Source of the DNA: Maridesulfovibrio zosterae DSM 11974
GTDB taxonomy: Bacteria; Desulfobacterota; Desulfovibrionia; Desulfovibrionales; Desulfovibrionaceae
DNA: 64,000 bases
NCBI RefSeq assembly: GCF_000425265.1
Contig: NZ_KE384343.1
Span: 112,774 to 176,773, forward strand
Reading direction: 5' to 3'
The notes below the pieces were generated by a model. It was not told the DNA's origin. It did not search any database and saw only the letters and a program-made list of their open reading frames with translations. Below are positions 37,151 through 45,841 of this stretch, in pieces. Numbering within the stretch: position 1 is the stretch's first letter; each line of letters opens with the position of its first letter. The position numbers and the translations under genes are program-made.

Positions 37151-39079
37151 ATGACTAATTCTAAGATTCATGTACTCCCCGCAGCGTTACGCAACCAGAT
37201 TGCTGCCGGTGAAGTGGTTGAGCGTCCTTCAAGCGTTGTTAAAGAGCTTGTGGAAAATTCTATTGATGCTGGAAGTACACAGGTTGATGTTACTATTGAG
37301 CGCGGAGGGCAAGGGCTGATTTGCGTGCGTGATAATGGTGCTGGAATAGCTCCTGATGAACTAAAATTAGCTGTAACCAGACATGCAACCAGTAAAATTG
37401 CGAATGTTGATGATCTTTCGGCAATCACAAGTTTTGGTTTCAGAGGTGAAGCATTACCGAGTATTGGTTCCGTTTCCCGTTTTAAAATGACTTCCTGCCA
37501 GAAAGGGGCATCTGAGGGCTGGTTTATATCAGTTGAGGGGGGCGAAGTTATTGATGAAGGGCCTGCTGTCATCCCCGGAGGAACATCCGTAGAAGTGCGC
37601 GATCTTTTTTTTAGTGTACCGGCTCGCCTTAAATTTCTTAAAACTGAGTCAACTGAGGCTCGGCGGTGTAATCAGACTCTTTTTAAAATCAGCCTTGCCA
37701 ATTTAAATGCGGGATTATCTTTTATTTCTAATGGTAAAGAACAATTCAGATTACCTCCCGGACAGTCCTTGCCAGAGCGGCTTGCAGCTTTTTGGCCGCG
37801 TAATATTTGTGATTCGCTTTTGGACTTTTCACATGAAGCTGGGGAAATGAAAGTTTATGGATGTGCTGGTATTCCTGCCGCAGCGCAGGGGCGCGGTGAC
37901 CGGATAGTCATGTTTGTGAATGGTCGTCCTGTTCAGGATAAACTTTTGCTGAGCGCCGTCAGGGGAGCGTATAAGGGCCGCCTTATTTCTCGTGAATATC
38001 CTCAGGCTGTGCTTTTTTTGGAATTGCCGCCGCATTTAGTTGATGTCAACGTACATCCTGCAAAAATGGAAGTACGCTTTCAGGATGAGCGGCCTGTTTT
38101 TAGCGTGATACGTAATGGTATTGCTCAGGCTTTGTCACGTTATGAGCTTGGTATCGTTGATGGTGATGCACATGTTCAGGAGCAGATGTTCTCTGAACAT
38201 CGCGCGGTAGCTAAAGAAACAGTGACTCCTTCCAGAGCATCTCTGCCAATTGAGCCCGCAGCTAAATTTTCAAGCTGGAATGAGTTTAAGAATACCGATT
38301 TCACAACCCTTGATAATGGACCCGAACAGCATGCTTCATCAGTTAATGCTGCTTTTGGTTCTATTTCTGACACAACTGATTCAGATTTTACAGCTCCTTT
38401 ATCAGGAAATGGATTTGAATCTGATATTATACGGGAAGAGTCCAGTAATTATAGAACAGAAAGTAAGCCTCCAGATGCTGAATCTTCTATAAATATTCAG
38501 AAAAGTAGTCATGCCGTGCTGCGTGTGCCTGGGTCCGGCATTGAATATCTAGGCCAAGTTGCTGATACTTACCTGATTTTAAAACTTCCTAATGGTTCGT
38601 TAGGTCTGCTGGACCAGCATGCTGCTCATGAAAGAGTTATTTATCACAACATGCGTAACCAGAGGACTAAAGGAGATTCGCGCCTTCTTGCTATTCCTGT
38701 AGAGCTTACTTTGCATTCCAGTGAGGTTCATAGGTTGCAGGAACTGTGGGAGGAGTTGCAATCGGCTGGTTTTGTGCTTGAACTTGAAGGTGGGCAGAAC
38801 CTTTTTATGCGTGGAATTCCTCCCGGACTTGAAACTGGAGAGGCAAGAGAGTACTTAAGAGCTGCTTTGGATGGACAGGCCAAAACCCTCGATGATCTCT
38901 GGATTATGCTTTCATGTAAATCTGCAATTAAAGCCAATCAGCCATTAGCCGTTGATGAGGCTCTTGCTCTACTGGAAATATGGGTGCAATGCCCACAGCG
39001 CGAATATTGTCCTCATGGTCGACCTGTGCTGGTCAGTTGGTCCTCATTGGATATGGAAAAACTTTTTAAGCGCAAGTAG
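37151..39079 (+). CDS. mutL: DNA mismatch repair protein MutL
   Basis: 642 residues. GHKL ATPase half: ELVENSIDAG with catalytic Glu, DNGAGI, FGFRGEAL. The C-terminal half has endonuclease-type motifs DQHAAHERVIY, SCKSAIKANQPL and CPHGRP, like B. subtilis rather than E. coli MutL, fitting a bacterium without MutH. The last glutamate of DQHA(X)2E(X)4E is replaced by His here. A poorly conserved, acidic linker runs from about 340 to 455. No strong ribosome site precedes the ATG. Confidence 0.95.
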   Translation: MTNSKIHVLPAALRNQIAAGEVVERPSSVVKELVENSIDAGSTQVDVTIERGGQGLICVRDNGAGIAPDELKLAVTRHATSKIANVDDLSAITSFGFRGEALPSIGSVSRFKMTSCQKGASEGWFISVEGGEVIDEGPAVIPGGTSVEVRDLFFSVPARLKFLKTESTEARRCNQTLFKISLANLNAGLSFISNGKEQFRLPPGQSLPERLAAFWPRNICDSLLDFSHEAGEMKVYGCAGIPAAAQGRGDRIVMFVNGRPVQDKLLLSAVRGAYKGRLISREYPQAVLFLELPPHLVDVNVHPAKMEVRFQDERPVFSVIRNGIAQALSRYELGIVDGDAHVQEQMFSEHRAVAKETVTPSRASLPIEPAAKFSSWNEFKNTDFTTLDNGPEQHASSVNAAFGSISDTTDSDFTAPLSGNGFESDIIREESSNYRTESKPPDAESSINIQKSSHAVLRVPGSGIEYLGQVADTYLILKLPNGSLGLLDQHAAHERVIYHNMRNQRTKGDSRLLAIPVELTLHSSEVHRLQELWEELQSAGFVLELEGGQNLFMRGIPPGLETGEAREYLRAALDGQAKTLDDLWIMLSCKSAIKANQPLAVDEALALLEIWVQCPQREYCPHGRPVLVSWSSLDMEKLFKRK

Positions 39080-39106
39080 CTTTTAACTTCATACGGAATA
39101 ATCATC

Positions 39107-40228
39107 ATGACAATCGGATACAATACTATTGACGTTCAAATTGATTTGGATGCGATCAGGCACAACTATCGTGTGCTTTGTGAAAAAGGCAGTAACGTCT
39201 ATGGAGTCGTTAAGGCTGATGCTTATGGGCACGGTCTTTTAGAAGTTGCACGCGCTCTTGAAGAGGAGGGGGCGAATACATTTGCAGTCGGTGCAGTCGA
39301 TGAGGCTCTGACACTGCGCAAAAGTGGTTGTGATAACCGCATAATATCTCTGCTGGGTCCTCTTAATGAAGCTGATTGCTTTAATGCGTCTCAGTTTAAT
39401 ATAATTCCCTTCATTGGAGAGTTTGAGCAGTTAGATATGCTTTCCCGCGTTGTTTCTGCACAGGGAAAGAAAGTTGATATCTGCTTAAAGTTTGATACCG
39501 GAATGTCCAGACTCGGGTTCTCAATTGATGAGATTGAAAAACTTTTGTTATGGCTAAAGGCTAACCCTCAAATTAATCCAGTCCTTGCCAGTTCACATCT
39601 TGCAACCTCTGATGATCCGGCTTACGAAGACTATGTTTCTGCTCAGGCCGAGGTCTTTTCATCCATTTTAGAAAAGGTTCGTTCTGCTGGATATACAGTT
39701 GAAGCTTCTCTAGCTAATTCTGCCGGAATTCTGGTGCATGATAAAGTTCATTATGACGCACAGCGTGGAGGAGTTGCTCTTTATGGAGTTAATCCTCTTC
39801 TTGGAACAAAGTGGAGCTCGTTGGGAGACAGATTTAAGCCTGCTATGCAGGTAAGTACTAAAATTGCAGCGGTGCGTGATTTGAAAAAGGGTCAGGCCAT
39901 CAGTTACGGTTGTACTTGTCACGCTGAACGGGACATGAAAGTTGCAATTGTCTGTGCTGGATATGCTGACGGTTATAGCCGTCATTTGTCTAATACCGGG
40001 CAGGTCTGCATAAACGGTAGGCGAGCACAGATTTTGGGACGAGTATGCATGCAATTGTGTATTGTCGATGTGACAGATATTCCTGACGTACACTTTTCTG
40101 ACCGTGCTTATTTGCTCGGAGGTGAAGGTGAGGGCAAAATCAGTCCTGATGACCTCGCTGGTTGGTGGGGAACAATTACTTATGAAGTTTTTTGTCTTTT
40201 GGGTTTCAATCCCAAAATGTTCAAGTAG
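39107..40228 (+). CDS. alr: Alanine racemase
   Basis: 373-residue PLP enzyme supplying D-alanine for peptidoglycan. PLP lysine is Lys36 in VVKADAYGHG; the catalytic tyrosine is in AISYGCTCHA near 268; SRLGF and the barrel/beta domain layout are normal. Begins 27 bases after mutL and probably shares its transcript. Ends 74 bases before a small conserved gene. Confidence 0.95.
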   Translation: MTIGYNTIDVQIDLDAIRHNYRVLCEKGSNVYGVVKADAYGHGLLEVARALEEEGANTFAVGAVDEALTLRKSGCDNRIISLLGPLNEADCFNASQFNIIPFIGEFEQLDMLSRVVSAQGKKVDICLKFDTGMSRLGFSIDEIEKLLLWLKANPQINPVLASSHLATSDDPAYEDYVSAQAEVFSSILEKVRSAGYTVEASLANSAGILVHDKVHYDAQRGGVALYGVNPLLGTKWSSLGDRFKPAMQVSTKIAAVRDLKKGQAISYGCTCHAERDMKVAIVCAGYADGYSRHLSNTGQVCINGRRAQILGRVCMQLCIVDVTDIPDVHFSDRAYLLGGEGEGKISPDDLAGWWGTITYEVFCLLGFNPKMFK

Positions 40229-40302
40229 ACTGGGGGAGCCCGGTAGCACATGCAAATTATTTGCTGGTCTTGGGGGCTGAAATATAACAAAGGAGAATCG
40301 AA

Positions 40303-40491
40303 ATGGCTTGGAAAGTAGCAGAAAGTCATCCTCTTAAGGATGTTGATCCTGCGGAACTAAGGGATAAGTGGGCAGAAGTAGCATTTGACATGGCACTTAT
40401 TCCTGAAGCTAATGTCCGTGTTTATATCGAAGACGGTATTGTCCGAATTGAAGTCAGCGAAGAATTGTATGACTGTATGGCAGGAATTTAG
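40303..40491 (+). CDS. Small conserved acidic protein, function unknown
   Basis: 62 residues, net acidic, no signal peptide or cysteine motif except one Cys near the end. A very good site AAAGGAGA precedes the ATG by seven bases, and a terminator follows at once, so I consider it a real gene. Short length and the pattern DPAELRDKWAEVAFDM suggest a single folded domain. No family assigned. Confidence 0.72.
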   Translation: MAWKVAESHPLKDVDPAELRDKWAEVAFDMALIPEANVRVYIEDGIVRIEVSEELYDCMAGI

Positions 40492-40498
40492 TTCTTCT

Positions 40499-40532
40499 AA
40501 GGGCGTCTCTAATAGAGACGCCCTTTGATTTT
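40499..40532 (+). terminator. Terminator of the mutL-alr unit
   Basis: AAGGGCGTCTCT pairs with AGAGACGCCCTT around a three-base loop; T-rich tail on the plus strand. Confidence 0.88.
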
Positions 40533-40565
40533 AAAGCAGCCAACCACTCACTGGAGCTTCTCCCC

Positions 40566-41720
40566 ATGATTTTAATTAAAAAGATTCTGGTCCCGCTCTT
40601 GATGATTCTTATAGTTTCTTTTTCCATTGCCTGTACTGGTGATAAAAAATCTGCAGCACCGGAACTTAAAGTTGGAATTGTTGCAGTTACAAGTGGTGAG
40701 CTGTTCAGGAAGGGGAATTACCTTATGACCGCTGCGCGTTACGCGGCGGATAAAGTGAATAAACTAGGCGGAATTAATGTAGGGGGAGCTATACATAAAG
40801 TTAAGCTTATCTCTGCTGACACTGGCGGGCGTTCTGAAATTGCAGCTAAGGTTGCCAAGCGATTGATTGAGAAAGATAAAGTTGCGGCAATTGTCGGAGG
40901 GACTAGCAGCGAAGTTGCAATGGCTGTTGCAAGGGTCTGTGAAAAGTATTCCGTGCCATTCATTACTCCTGTAGCAGGAACAATCCAGCTTACCTCATTA
41001 AAGTATTCTTTTAGGGTATCATATACCAATAAAGTGCAAAGTCGTGCGCTTGCCAGGTTTGTTGCGACTGAACTCCATAGAAAATCCGTAGGAGTTCTAT
41101 ATTCTGCAGGGGCTCCGTATAGTACTGAGTTAGCGAGTTTTTTTAAAAAAAAATATGAGAAGATAGGTGGAAAGGTGACGGCCTTTGAAAGCTATGCTTC
41201 GGGTGCTCGGAAGTACAAAAAACAGCTAAAGAAAATTTTAGATTCCGGAGCAGAGATTTTATTCCTCCCAAATAATACCAAAAAGATACAGCTCCAAGCA
41301 GCTCAGGCACGTAAAATGGGGTTTAAGGGAATTCTTCTAGGGGGAGATTCATGGGATCCAATTGATCTTGAGCGTAACAATCTATTCATGGGAAGCTATT
41401 TTGCTGATCATTGGGTTCCGGGGCTGCCAAGTAATCGCAGTAAGGAATTTGAAAAAGATTTTAAAACAAAAAACGGTGTTGAACCAACGGAACTTGAAGC
41501 TCTTACCTACGATGCGATGATGAGCCTTTTTGCGGCAGTAAAGGAAGTCAGCTCGATTAATTCAGTGGCTATTCACGATGGCTTGATTTCTATGCCTCCA
41601 TTTTATGGAGTAACAGGAACTTTTGATTATAATAATAACGGTGATCCAGATAAAGATGTTATCATTTCTACTATTCGGGACGGACATATCGCTGTCAGCA
41701 ATGTAATCCCTGTTCAATAA
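40566..41720 (+). CDS. ABC transporter substrate-binding lipoprotein (branched-chain amino acid type)
   Basis: 384-residue periplasmic-binding protein of the Leu/Ile/Val family. Lipoprotein signal: hydrophobic segment 7-20 then SIAC with lipidated Cys23. IVGGTSSEVAMAVARVCEKY and VPFITPVAGT are the typical ligand-site segments. No permease or ATPase gene is adjacent, so it is an orphan binding protein that may feed a transporter encoded elsewhere or act in sensing. Ligand unknown. Confidence 0.88.
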   Translation: MILIKKILVPLLMILIVSFSIACTGDKKSAAPELKVGIVAVTSGELFRKGNYLMTAARYAADKVNKLGGINVGGAIHKVKLISADTGGRSEIAAKVAKRLIEKDKVAAIVGGTSSEVAMAVARVCEKYSVPFITPVAGTIQLTSLKYSFRVSYTNKVQSRALARFVATELHRKSVGVLYSAGAPYSTELASFFKKKYEKIGGKVTAFESYASGARKYKKQLKKILDSGAEILFLPNNTKKIQLQAAQARKMGFKGILLGGDSWDPIDLERNNLFMGSYFADHWVPGLPSNRSKEFEKDFKTKNGVEPTELEALTYDAMMSLFAAVKEVSSINSVAIHDGLISMPPFYGVTGTFDYNNNGDPDKDVIISTIRDGHIAVSNVIPVQ

Positions 41721-41845
41721 TATGATTCTGGTCAGCCTGCTATTTCTTCAAATTGGCTGTGTGTGGAATTAAAATAATTCAGTAAATTATGGCAGAGAAC
41801 AGTTGCTGTACAAAGCATGATTTTCTGTCCTCATTAATCAAAAGA

Positions 41846-41882
41846 CAAAACCGTCCGCAAGTTGTACTTGCGGACGGTTTTG
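41846..41882. terminator. Bidirectional terminator between the binding-protein and MrpORP genes
   Basis: A 16-bp perfect stem (CAAAACCGTCCGCAAG and complement) around TTGTA, with T runs on both strands, serves the convergent genes. Confidence 0.93.
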
Positions 41883-41924
41883 TCAATCGAGGCTATGTAA
41901 AGGTAGGTTTACATATAAGCAATT

Positions 41925-43178
41925 TTAGTGATCACAGGTGTTAGAACCTGTCTGGAGTGTGCCTGCAAGATAGCTGGCAGCAACATTTTCAGGTGCTTCA
42001 GCAGGAGAACCGACAATAACCTTAACCCCTGCATCAGTGAACAGAGACTGCGCTCTTGATCCCATGCCGCCAGCAAGTACAAGTTGTACTCCCTGATCAG
42101 CAATCCACTTTGGAAGTACACCCGGTTCATGAGGAGGGGGAGTTTCCATATGGGTTGCTACAATACCTTTCGTGGCAACATCAATATCCATAAGTGCAAA
42201 CTGTTCACAGTGACCGAAGTGCATGCAGAGTTTTCCTGCGGCAACCGGTACTGCAATTCTGATCATACCGTTTTTGGCTTCGAAATCATTAATTTTTGGC
42301 ATTTCATTGTTCTCCTGCAAAGTCTCAGTGAGATTAAGCATGGGTTTAATGATAGTGTTAAGCGCCGATCCTGTGGGACTGTCATGGTTAACACGGACAA
42401 TGGGGTAGCCTTCATCGCCGGAACGTCCAACCTCTGGATCAAGAGGAATACGTCCCAGAAATTTTACACCGGTCTCTTTAGCAAGTTCTTCACCGCCGCC
42501 GGTATTAAAAATATTGTGGATACTTCCACAATCTGGGCAAACAAACCCGCTCATGTTTTCAACAATACCTAAAACCGGATTACCTACCTGTTTACAGAAG
42601 TTTACAGAGCGGCGTACATCATCGACAGCAACTCCCTGTGGAGTGGTTACGATAACAGCATGTGCATCGGTTCCGAGGGTCTGAAGAGCAGAAAGAGGTT
42701 CGTCTCCGGTTCCGGGAGGGCAATCAACAACGAGGAAGTCAAGGTCGTTCCAAGCAACGTCTTGTACAAACTGTTTAATCATACCAATTTTAACAGGACC
42801 GCGCCAGATTACCGGATCATCTTTGCTTGGCAGCATAAATCCGAGGGACATAACCCAAAGGTTGCTTGACCATGAGATTGGCTCAATTATTTCATGACCG
42901 ATATGTGGTTTCTGATCTTCAAGGCTAAGAAGCCGTGGAACACTTGGTCCATGCACATCTACGTCAAGGAGTCCGACCTGCTTGCCAGCAAGGGAAAGAG
43001 CTACAGCAATATTCGTGGCAACAGTACTTTTACCTACGCCGCCTTTACCGGAAATAACTACAATCTTGTGTTTGATTCTTGAAAGAGTTTTTTTCAGTTT
43101 CATGTCCTCGGGGCTACAGCCCTGAGAAGAACAACCTGAACCGGAGGAAGAACAGCTTCCGCAAGCATGATCACTCAT
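41925..43178 (-). CDS. MrpORP: Mrp/NBP35 P-loop ATPase fused to an Orange-Protein (NifX-like) domain
   Basis: 417 residues. A Cys-rich start (CGSCSSSGSGCSSQGC) is followed by the deviant Walker A GKGGVGKST (44-52), VVDCPPGTGDEP and the C-P-x-C cluster site FVCPDCG of Mrp/ApbC scaffold ATPases. From about 306 a NifB/NifX-like domain resembles the separate ORP gene in this locus. Such MrpORP proteins belong to the Desulfovibrio orange-protein system, whose ORP carries a Mo-Cu cluster and which affects cell division and morphology. The untranslated leader holds a terminator-like hairpin 44 bases before the ATG. Confidence 0.92.
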   Translation of the reverse strand: MSDHACGSCSSSGSGCSSQGCSPEDMKLKKTLSRIKHKIVVISGKGGVGKSTVATNIAVALSLAGKQVGLLDVDVHGPSVPRLLSLEDQKPHIGHEIIEPISWSSNLWVMSLGFMLPSKDDPVIWRGPVKIGMIKQFVQDVAWNDLDFLVVDCPPGTGDEPLSALQTLGTDAHAVIVTTPQGVAVDDVRRSVNFCKQVGNPVLGIVENMSGFVCPDCGSIHNIFNTGGGEELAKETGVKFLGRIPLDPEVGRSGDEGYPIVRVNHDSPTGSALNTIIKPMLNLTETLQENNEMPKINDFEAKNGMIRIAVPVAAGKLCMHFGHCEQFALMDIDVATKGIVATHMETPPPHEPGVLPKWIADQGVQLVLAGGMGSRAQSLFTDAGVKVIVGSPAEAPENVAASYLAGTLQTGSNTCDH

Positions 43179-43221
43179 TTATAAATCTCCTGCCCCTCAC
43201 TGAAAGAGGGAGTTTTATTTT

Positions 43222-43248
43222 AAAAAACAAGCCCTTTTTTCAGGGCTT
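43222..43248 (-). terminator. Terminator/attenuator in the MrpORP leader
   Basis: AAGCCCT/AGGGCTT stem followed by six T on the minus strand, only 44 bases upstream of the MrpORP ATG. A second small hairpin CCCTC/GAGGG next to the Shine-Dalgarno follows. Either it ends the ORP transcript or it attenuates MrpORP. Confidence 0.7.
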
Positions 43249-43320
43249 CATGTTGAAAATCTTTGAATTAAACTAAGACCTGAGTCTATCTTGTCAATGC
43301 CTTAATTTCGAGCGTAAAAT

Positions 43321-43370
43321 GTTCAGTCATGCCTGCACACAAGGGAGAGGAGAAAAAGGCATGACTGAAC
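43321..43370 (-). repeat. 14-bp inverted repeat between ORP and MrpORP
   Basis: GTTCAGTCATGCCT and its perfect complement are separated by 22 purine-rich bases, just after the ORP stop. No T tract follows, so an RNA-processing or stabilising hairpin is more likely than an independent terminator. Confidence 0.7.
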
Positions 43371-43382
43371 TGGAGTTAAACT

Positions 43383-43742
43383 CTACCAGTGACCTGGTTT
43401 GTCTGCACCGCTTGCCGAACTAAGTTTTCCGTCTTTAAAATCAGAAAGAGCTTGTGCCACGGTTCCACCTTCTTTCAGGCAAACTTGAATGCGTCCTTTT
43501 TCAAGAGCAGTGTATGCTTTAGGGCCAACATGTCCTGTAATTACAGCTGTTGCACCCGTTGCAGCAACATTTTGAGCTGATTGTATTCCTGCTCCCTGAG
43601 CTGCATTAAGATTCTGGGTATTATCAACATATTCTTGGGTATCTGTTTCTGTATCGCAGATTAGAAATCCTTTAGCCCTACCGAAACGGGGATCAATATC
43701 ACCGTTAAGATCATTACCCTGACAGCTTATTGCAATTTTCAT
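43383..43742 (-). CDS. Orange Protein (ORP), NifX/NafY-like small metal-cluster protein
   Basis: 119-residue dinitrogenase-iron-molybdenum-cofactor-family protein, the length and fold of D. vulgaris/D. gigas ORP, which binds a mixed Mo-Cu sulfide cluster non-covalently. MKIAISCQGNDLNG starts the fold and FGRAKGFLICD is the typical dimer/cofactor loop; VITGHVGPKAYTAL is the second motif. It follows the NifX-like gene by one base and precedes the fused MrpORP. GGAGAGATTA provides its ribosome site. Confidence 0.9.
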   Translation of the reverse strand: MKIAISCQGNDLNGDIDPRFGRAKGFLICDTETDTQEYVDNTQNLNAAQGAGIQSAQNVAATGATAVITGHVGPKAYTALEKGRIQVCLKEGGTVAQALSDFKDGKLSSASGADKPGHW

Positions 43743-43743
43743 A

Positions 43744-44250
43744 TTAATCTCTCCTTGGTCCGGAATTTAAAGTCGCACCGACCATTCGGCCTGCGCCTCG
43801 TCCGGCTCTCTTATTTTTGAAGCCTCTGCCATCCTGTCTGCATTTTCCTGACGTTCCGACTCTACCGCCGCAACCAGGCATCATATAGTTTTCCAGACAG
43901 TTCTGGCTGTATGCTTCAAGAATTTCATCAACCATCCCTCTTATCCATGGGATGACTTTTACGCCAGCCTGCTCCAGATCATTTCTGGTACAGCCGCATA
44001 TGGCGCCGCATATTAAAAACGTTGCCCCGCAGGTTGTTATGGCGGATGTCCTGTCCTTTGGGTCTTCTGAGGGAAGGGATAGGTAACCTGCGGGGCAAAT
44101 TTTATTGTCTTCAACTCGAAACAGTTTCAGTTCCGAAGCATTGTCAAATACTGAGGCAAGCCTGTTCTCAAAACATGCTAAACAAAGTAGCTTTGAATTA
44201 TTATTGCGTCCTTCGAATCCTCTCATGGATATAAGCAAAGCATAGCCCAT
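43744..44250 (-). CDS. NifX-like protein with Cys- and Arg/Gly-rich tail (ORP locus)
   Basis: 168 residues. Residues 20-125 resemble the dinitrogenase cofactor-binding fold (LASVFDNASELKLFRVED), with cysteines at CLACFEN and TTCGATFLICGAICGCT that could hold an Fe-S cluster. The last 45 residues are Gly/Arg-rich (GRGFKNKRAGRGAGRM). It occupies the position of DVU2107 beside the ORP gene in D. vulgaris. Start may instead be the internal ATG at residue 9. An AT-rich dyad, TGTAATTTA with TAAATTA, lies directly upstream (44254-44278). Confidence 0.72.
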   Translation of the reverse strand: MGYALLISMRGFEGRNNNSKLLCLACFENRLASVFDNASELKLFRVEDNKICPAGYLSLPSEDPKDRTSAITTCGATFLICGAICGCTRNDLEQAGVKVIPWIRGMVDEILEAYSQNCLENYMMPGCGGRVGTSGKCRQDGRGFKNKRAGRGAGRMVGATLNSGPRRD

Positions 44251-44356
44251 GCCTGTAATTTAAAAATAAATTATTACAGATGCTTGGTGCTTGTCTTGAA
44301 TTATTTAGACTGTTTTTGAGGCGAGAAATGAGTCTGTCTTTAAAGGAAAGGGCTAA

Positions 44357-45691
44357 TTATGAGTCCTGTTCTTCACAATTAGTAAGTATGCGGCGCAAAG
44401 TGTCTTTGGATATGCCAAGTTCACGGCATGTTGCCATCTTTTTACCATTATTGCGTTCAAGGGCACGTCTGGCTGCAAGACATTTTACTTCTTCCATAGT
44501 CATGGGCATGTTGTCTGATGAAGTCGTTACTTTGGTTTGCGGCTGCATATATTCCGGAAGGTGTTCAACCTGAATGAAACCAGAAGGGCATAAGATGAAA
44601 GCAAATTCCAGAATATTTTCAAGTTCACGTACGTTCCCCGGAAACGGGTGTCGCATAAGAATCTGCAATGTATCTTCGGAAAGACCGTCAATGTCTTTGC
44701 CTTGAAGAGCATTAAGTCTGCTGATGAAGTGATTAATGAGTAGCGGAATGTCCTCTACTCTGTCTTTGAGGGCTGGAAGATTAAGAGTTACCACATTCAG
44801 GCGGTAATATAAATCCTGACGGAAAAGACCCTGCTCAACAAGGTCAGTTAAATTTTTATTAGTAGCAGCAATAACACGTACATCTGTTTTTACGCTTGAA
44901 ACAGCTCCTAACGGTTCAAAGGTTTTTTCCTGCAAGACTCTGAGCAGCTTGACCTGTAATTTAGCTGGCATGTCGCCTATTTCATCGAGAAAAATAGTTC
45001 CGCCTGCAGCCAGTGCAAATCGTCCTGCTTTATCTTTACGGGCATCCGTGAATGCCCCTTCTTTGTAACCGAACAGTTCCGATTCAAGGAGGTTATCCGG
45101 TAGTGCCCCGCAGTTTACAGCTACGAAAGGGCCATTTTTGCGATCACTTAAATTATGAATTGCTCTGGCAAACAGCTCCTTACCTGTACCGGACTCTCCC
45201 AGCAATAGGACCGTAGCTTCGCTTTTACTTACCTGAGGTAAAATTGAGAATACTTTTGCCAGAGCTTTGCTTTTTCCAATAATATCCTCAAAACGACGAG
45301 AGTCTTCAACTGCACGGCGAATCATTTGAATATCAGTCAGATCTCGAAAGCTTTCCACTCCTCCAAGTATCTTACCGTCAGCATCTACCAGAGGTGATGC
45401 GCTGATGGAGACAGGAACTTTACGTCCGTCAGCATGAATAAAGAAAATTGATTTGTTACTGATGCGTCCGCAGTCGATCATGCACGTTTTTAATGCACAG
45501 TTTCCATCACAAAGACTTGAATGAAATACATCCCAGCACTTAGAACCAACAGCTTCATCAGAAGGAACACCGGTGATTCGGCTTGCTGCTTCATTGAAGA
45601 AGGTGATGTTCCAATCAAGATCAACAGTAAAAACACCATCCGCAAGGGAGTCTAATACGGCTGAGCAAGGAAGATTGCTGGGAAATTTCAT
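44357..45691 (-). CDS. PAS-containing sigma-54-dependent activator of the ORP locus
   Basis: 444 residues: PAS domain (about 8-130), AAA+ domain with GESGTGKE Walker A, SELFGYKEGAFTDA contact loop and FLDEIGDM Walker B, and a C-terminal Fis-type helix-turn-helix (KKMATCRELGISKDTLRRIL). The sigma-54 loop is GAFTDA, a natural variant of GAFTGA. The PAS domain carries closely spaced cysteines (residues about 48-75, CWDVFHSSLCDGNCALKTC) able to ligate an Fe-S cluster, pointing to redox sensing. Same direction as the ORP genes, about 100 bases upstream. Confidence 0.93.
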   Translation of the reverse strand: MKFPSNLPCSAVLDSLADGVFTVDLDWNITFFNEAASRITGVPSDEAVGSKCWDVFHSSLCDGNCALKTCMIDCGRISNKSIFFIHADGRKVPVSISASPLVDADGKILGGVESFRDLTDIQMIRRAVEDSRRFEDIIGKSKALAKVFSILPQVSKSEATVLLLGESGTGKELFARAIHNLSDRKNGPFVAVNCGALPDNLLESELFGYKEGAFTDARKDKAGRFALAAGGTIFLDEIGDMPAKLQVKLLRVLQEKTFEPLGAVSSVKTDVRVIAATNKNLTDLVEQGLFRQDLYYRLNVVTLNLPALKDRVEDIPLLINHFISRLNALQGKDIDGLSEDTLQILMRHPFPGNVRELENILEFAFILCPSGFIQVEHLPEYMQPQTKVTTSSDNMPMTMEEVKCLAARRALERNNGKKMATCRELGISKDTLRRILTNCEEQDS

Positions 45692-45751
45692 TTAAATATA
45701 CCTCAGGTGGCTTACGTGCCAAAGAGAAGGAAAAACCATCCTGTCAAAATC

Positions 45752-45830
45752 TAAGCCTCCGGAGAGAAAATTTAATTTTCAAGTGCGAAAAGTATAAAAT
45801 AAAACAGTTCGTACACCATCCGGAGGCTTA
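45752..45830 (-). repeat. 12-bp inverted repeat flanking a nested palindrome
   Basis: TAAGCCTCCGGA and TCCGGAGGCTTA are perfect complements 55 bases apart, between hypB and the activator gene. Inside lies GAAAATTTAATTTTC. It may be a long-loop terminator of hypB or an operator region of the activator. Confidence 0.65.
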
Positions 45831-45841
45831 TATAAATCTAT

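Noticed and set aside
44280-44320. TTGG...TTGA sigma-54-like site
   Set aside because: It is on the plus strand, facing away from the ORP genes, and the -12 GC is missing.
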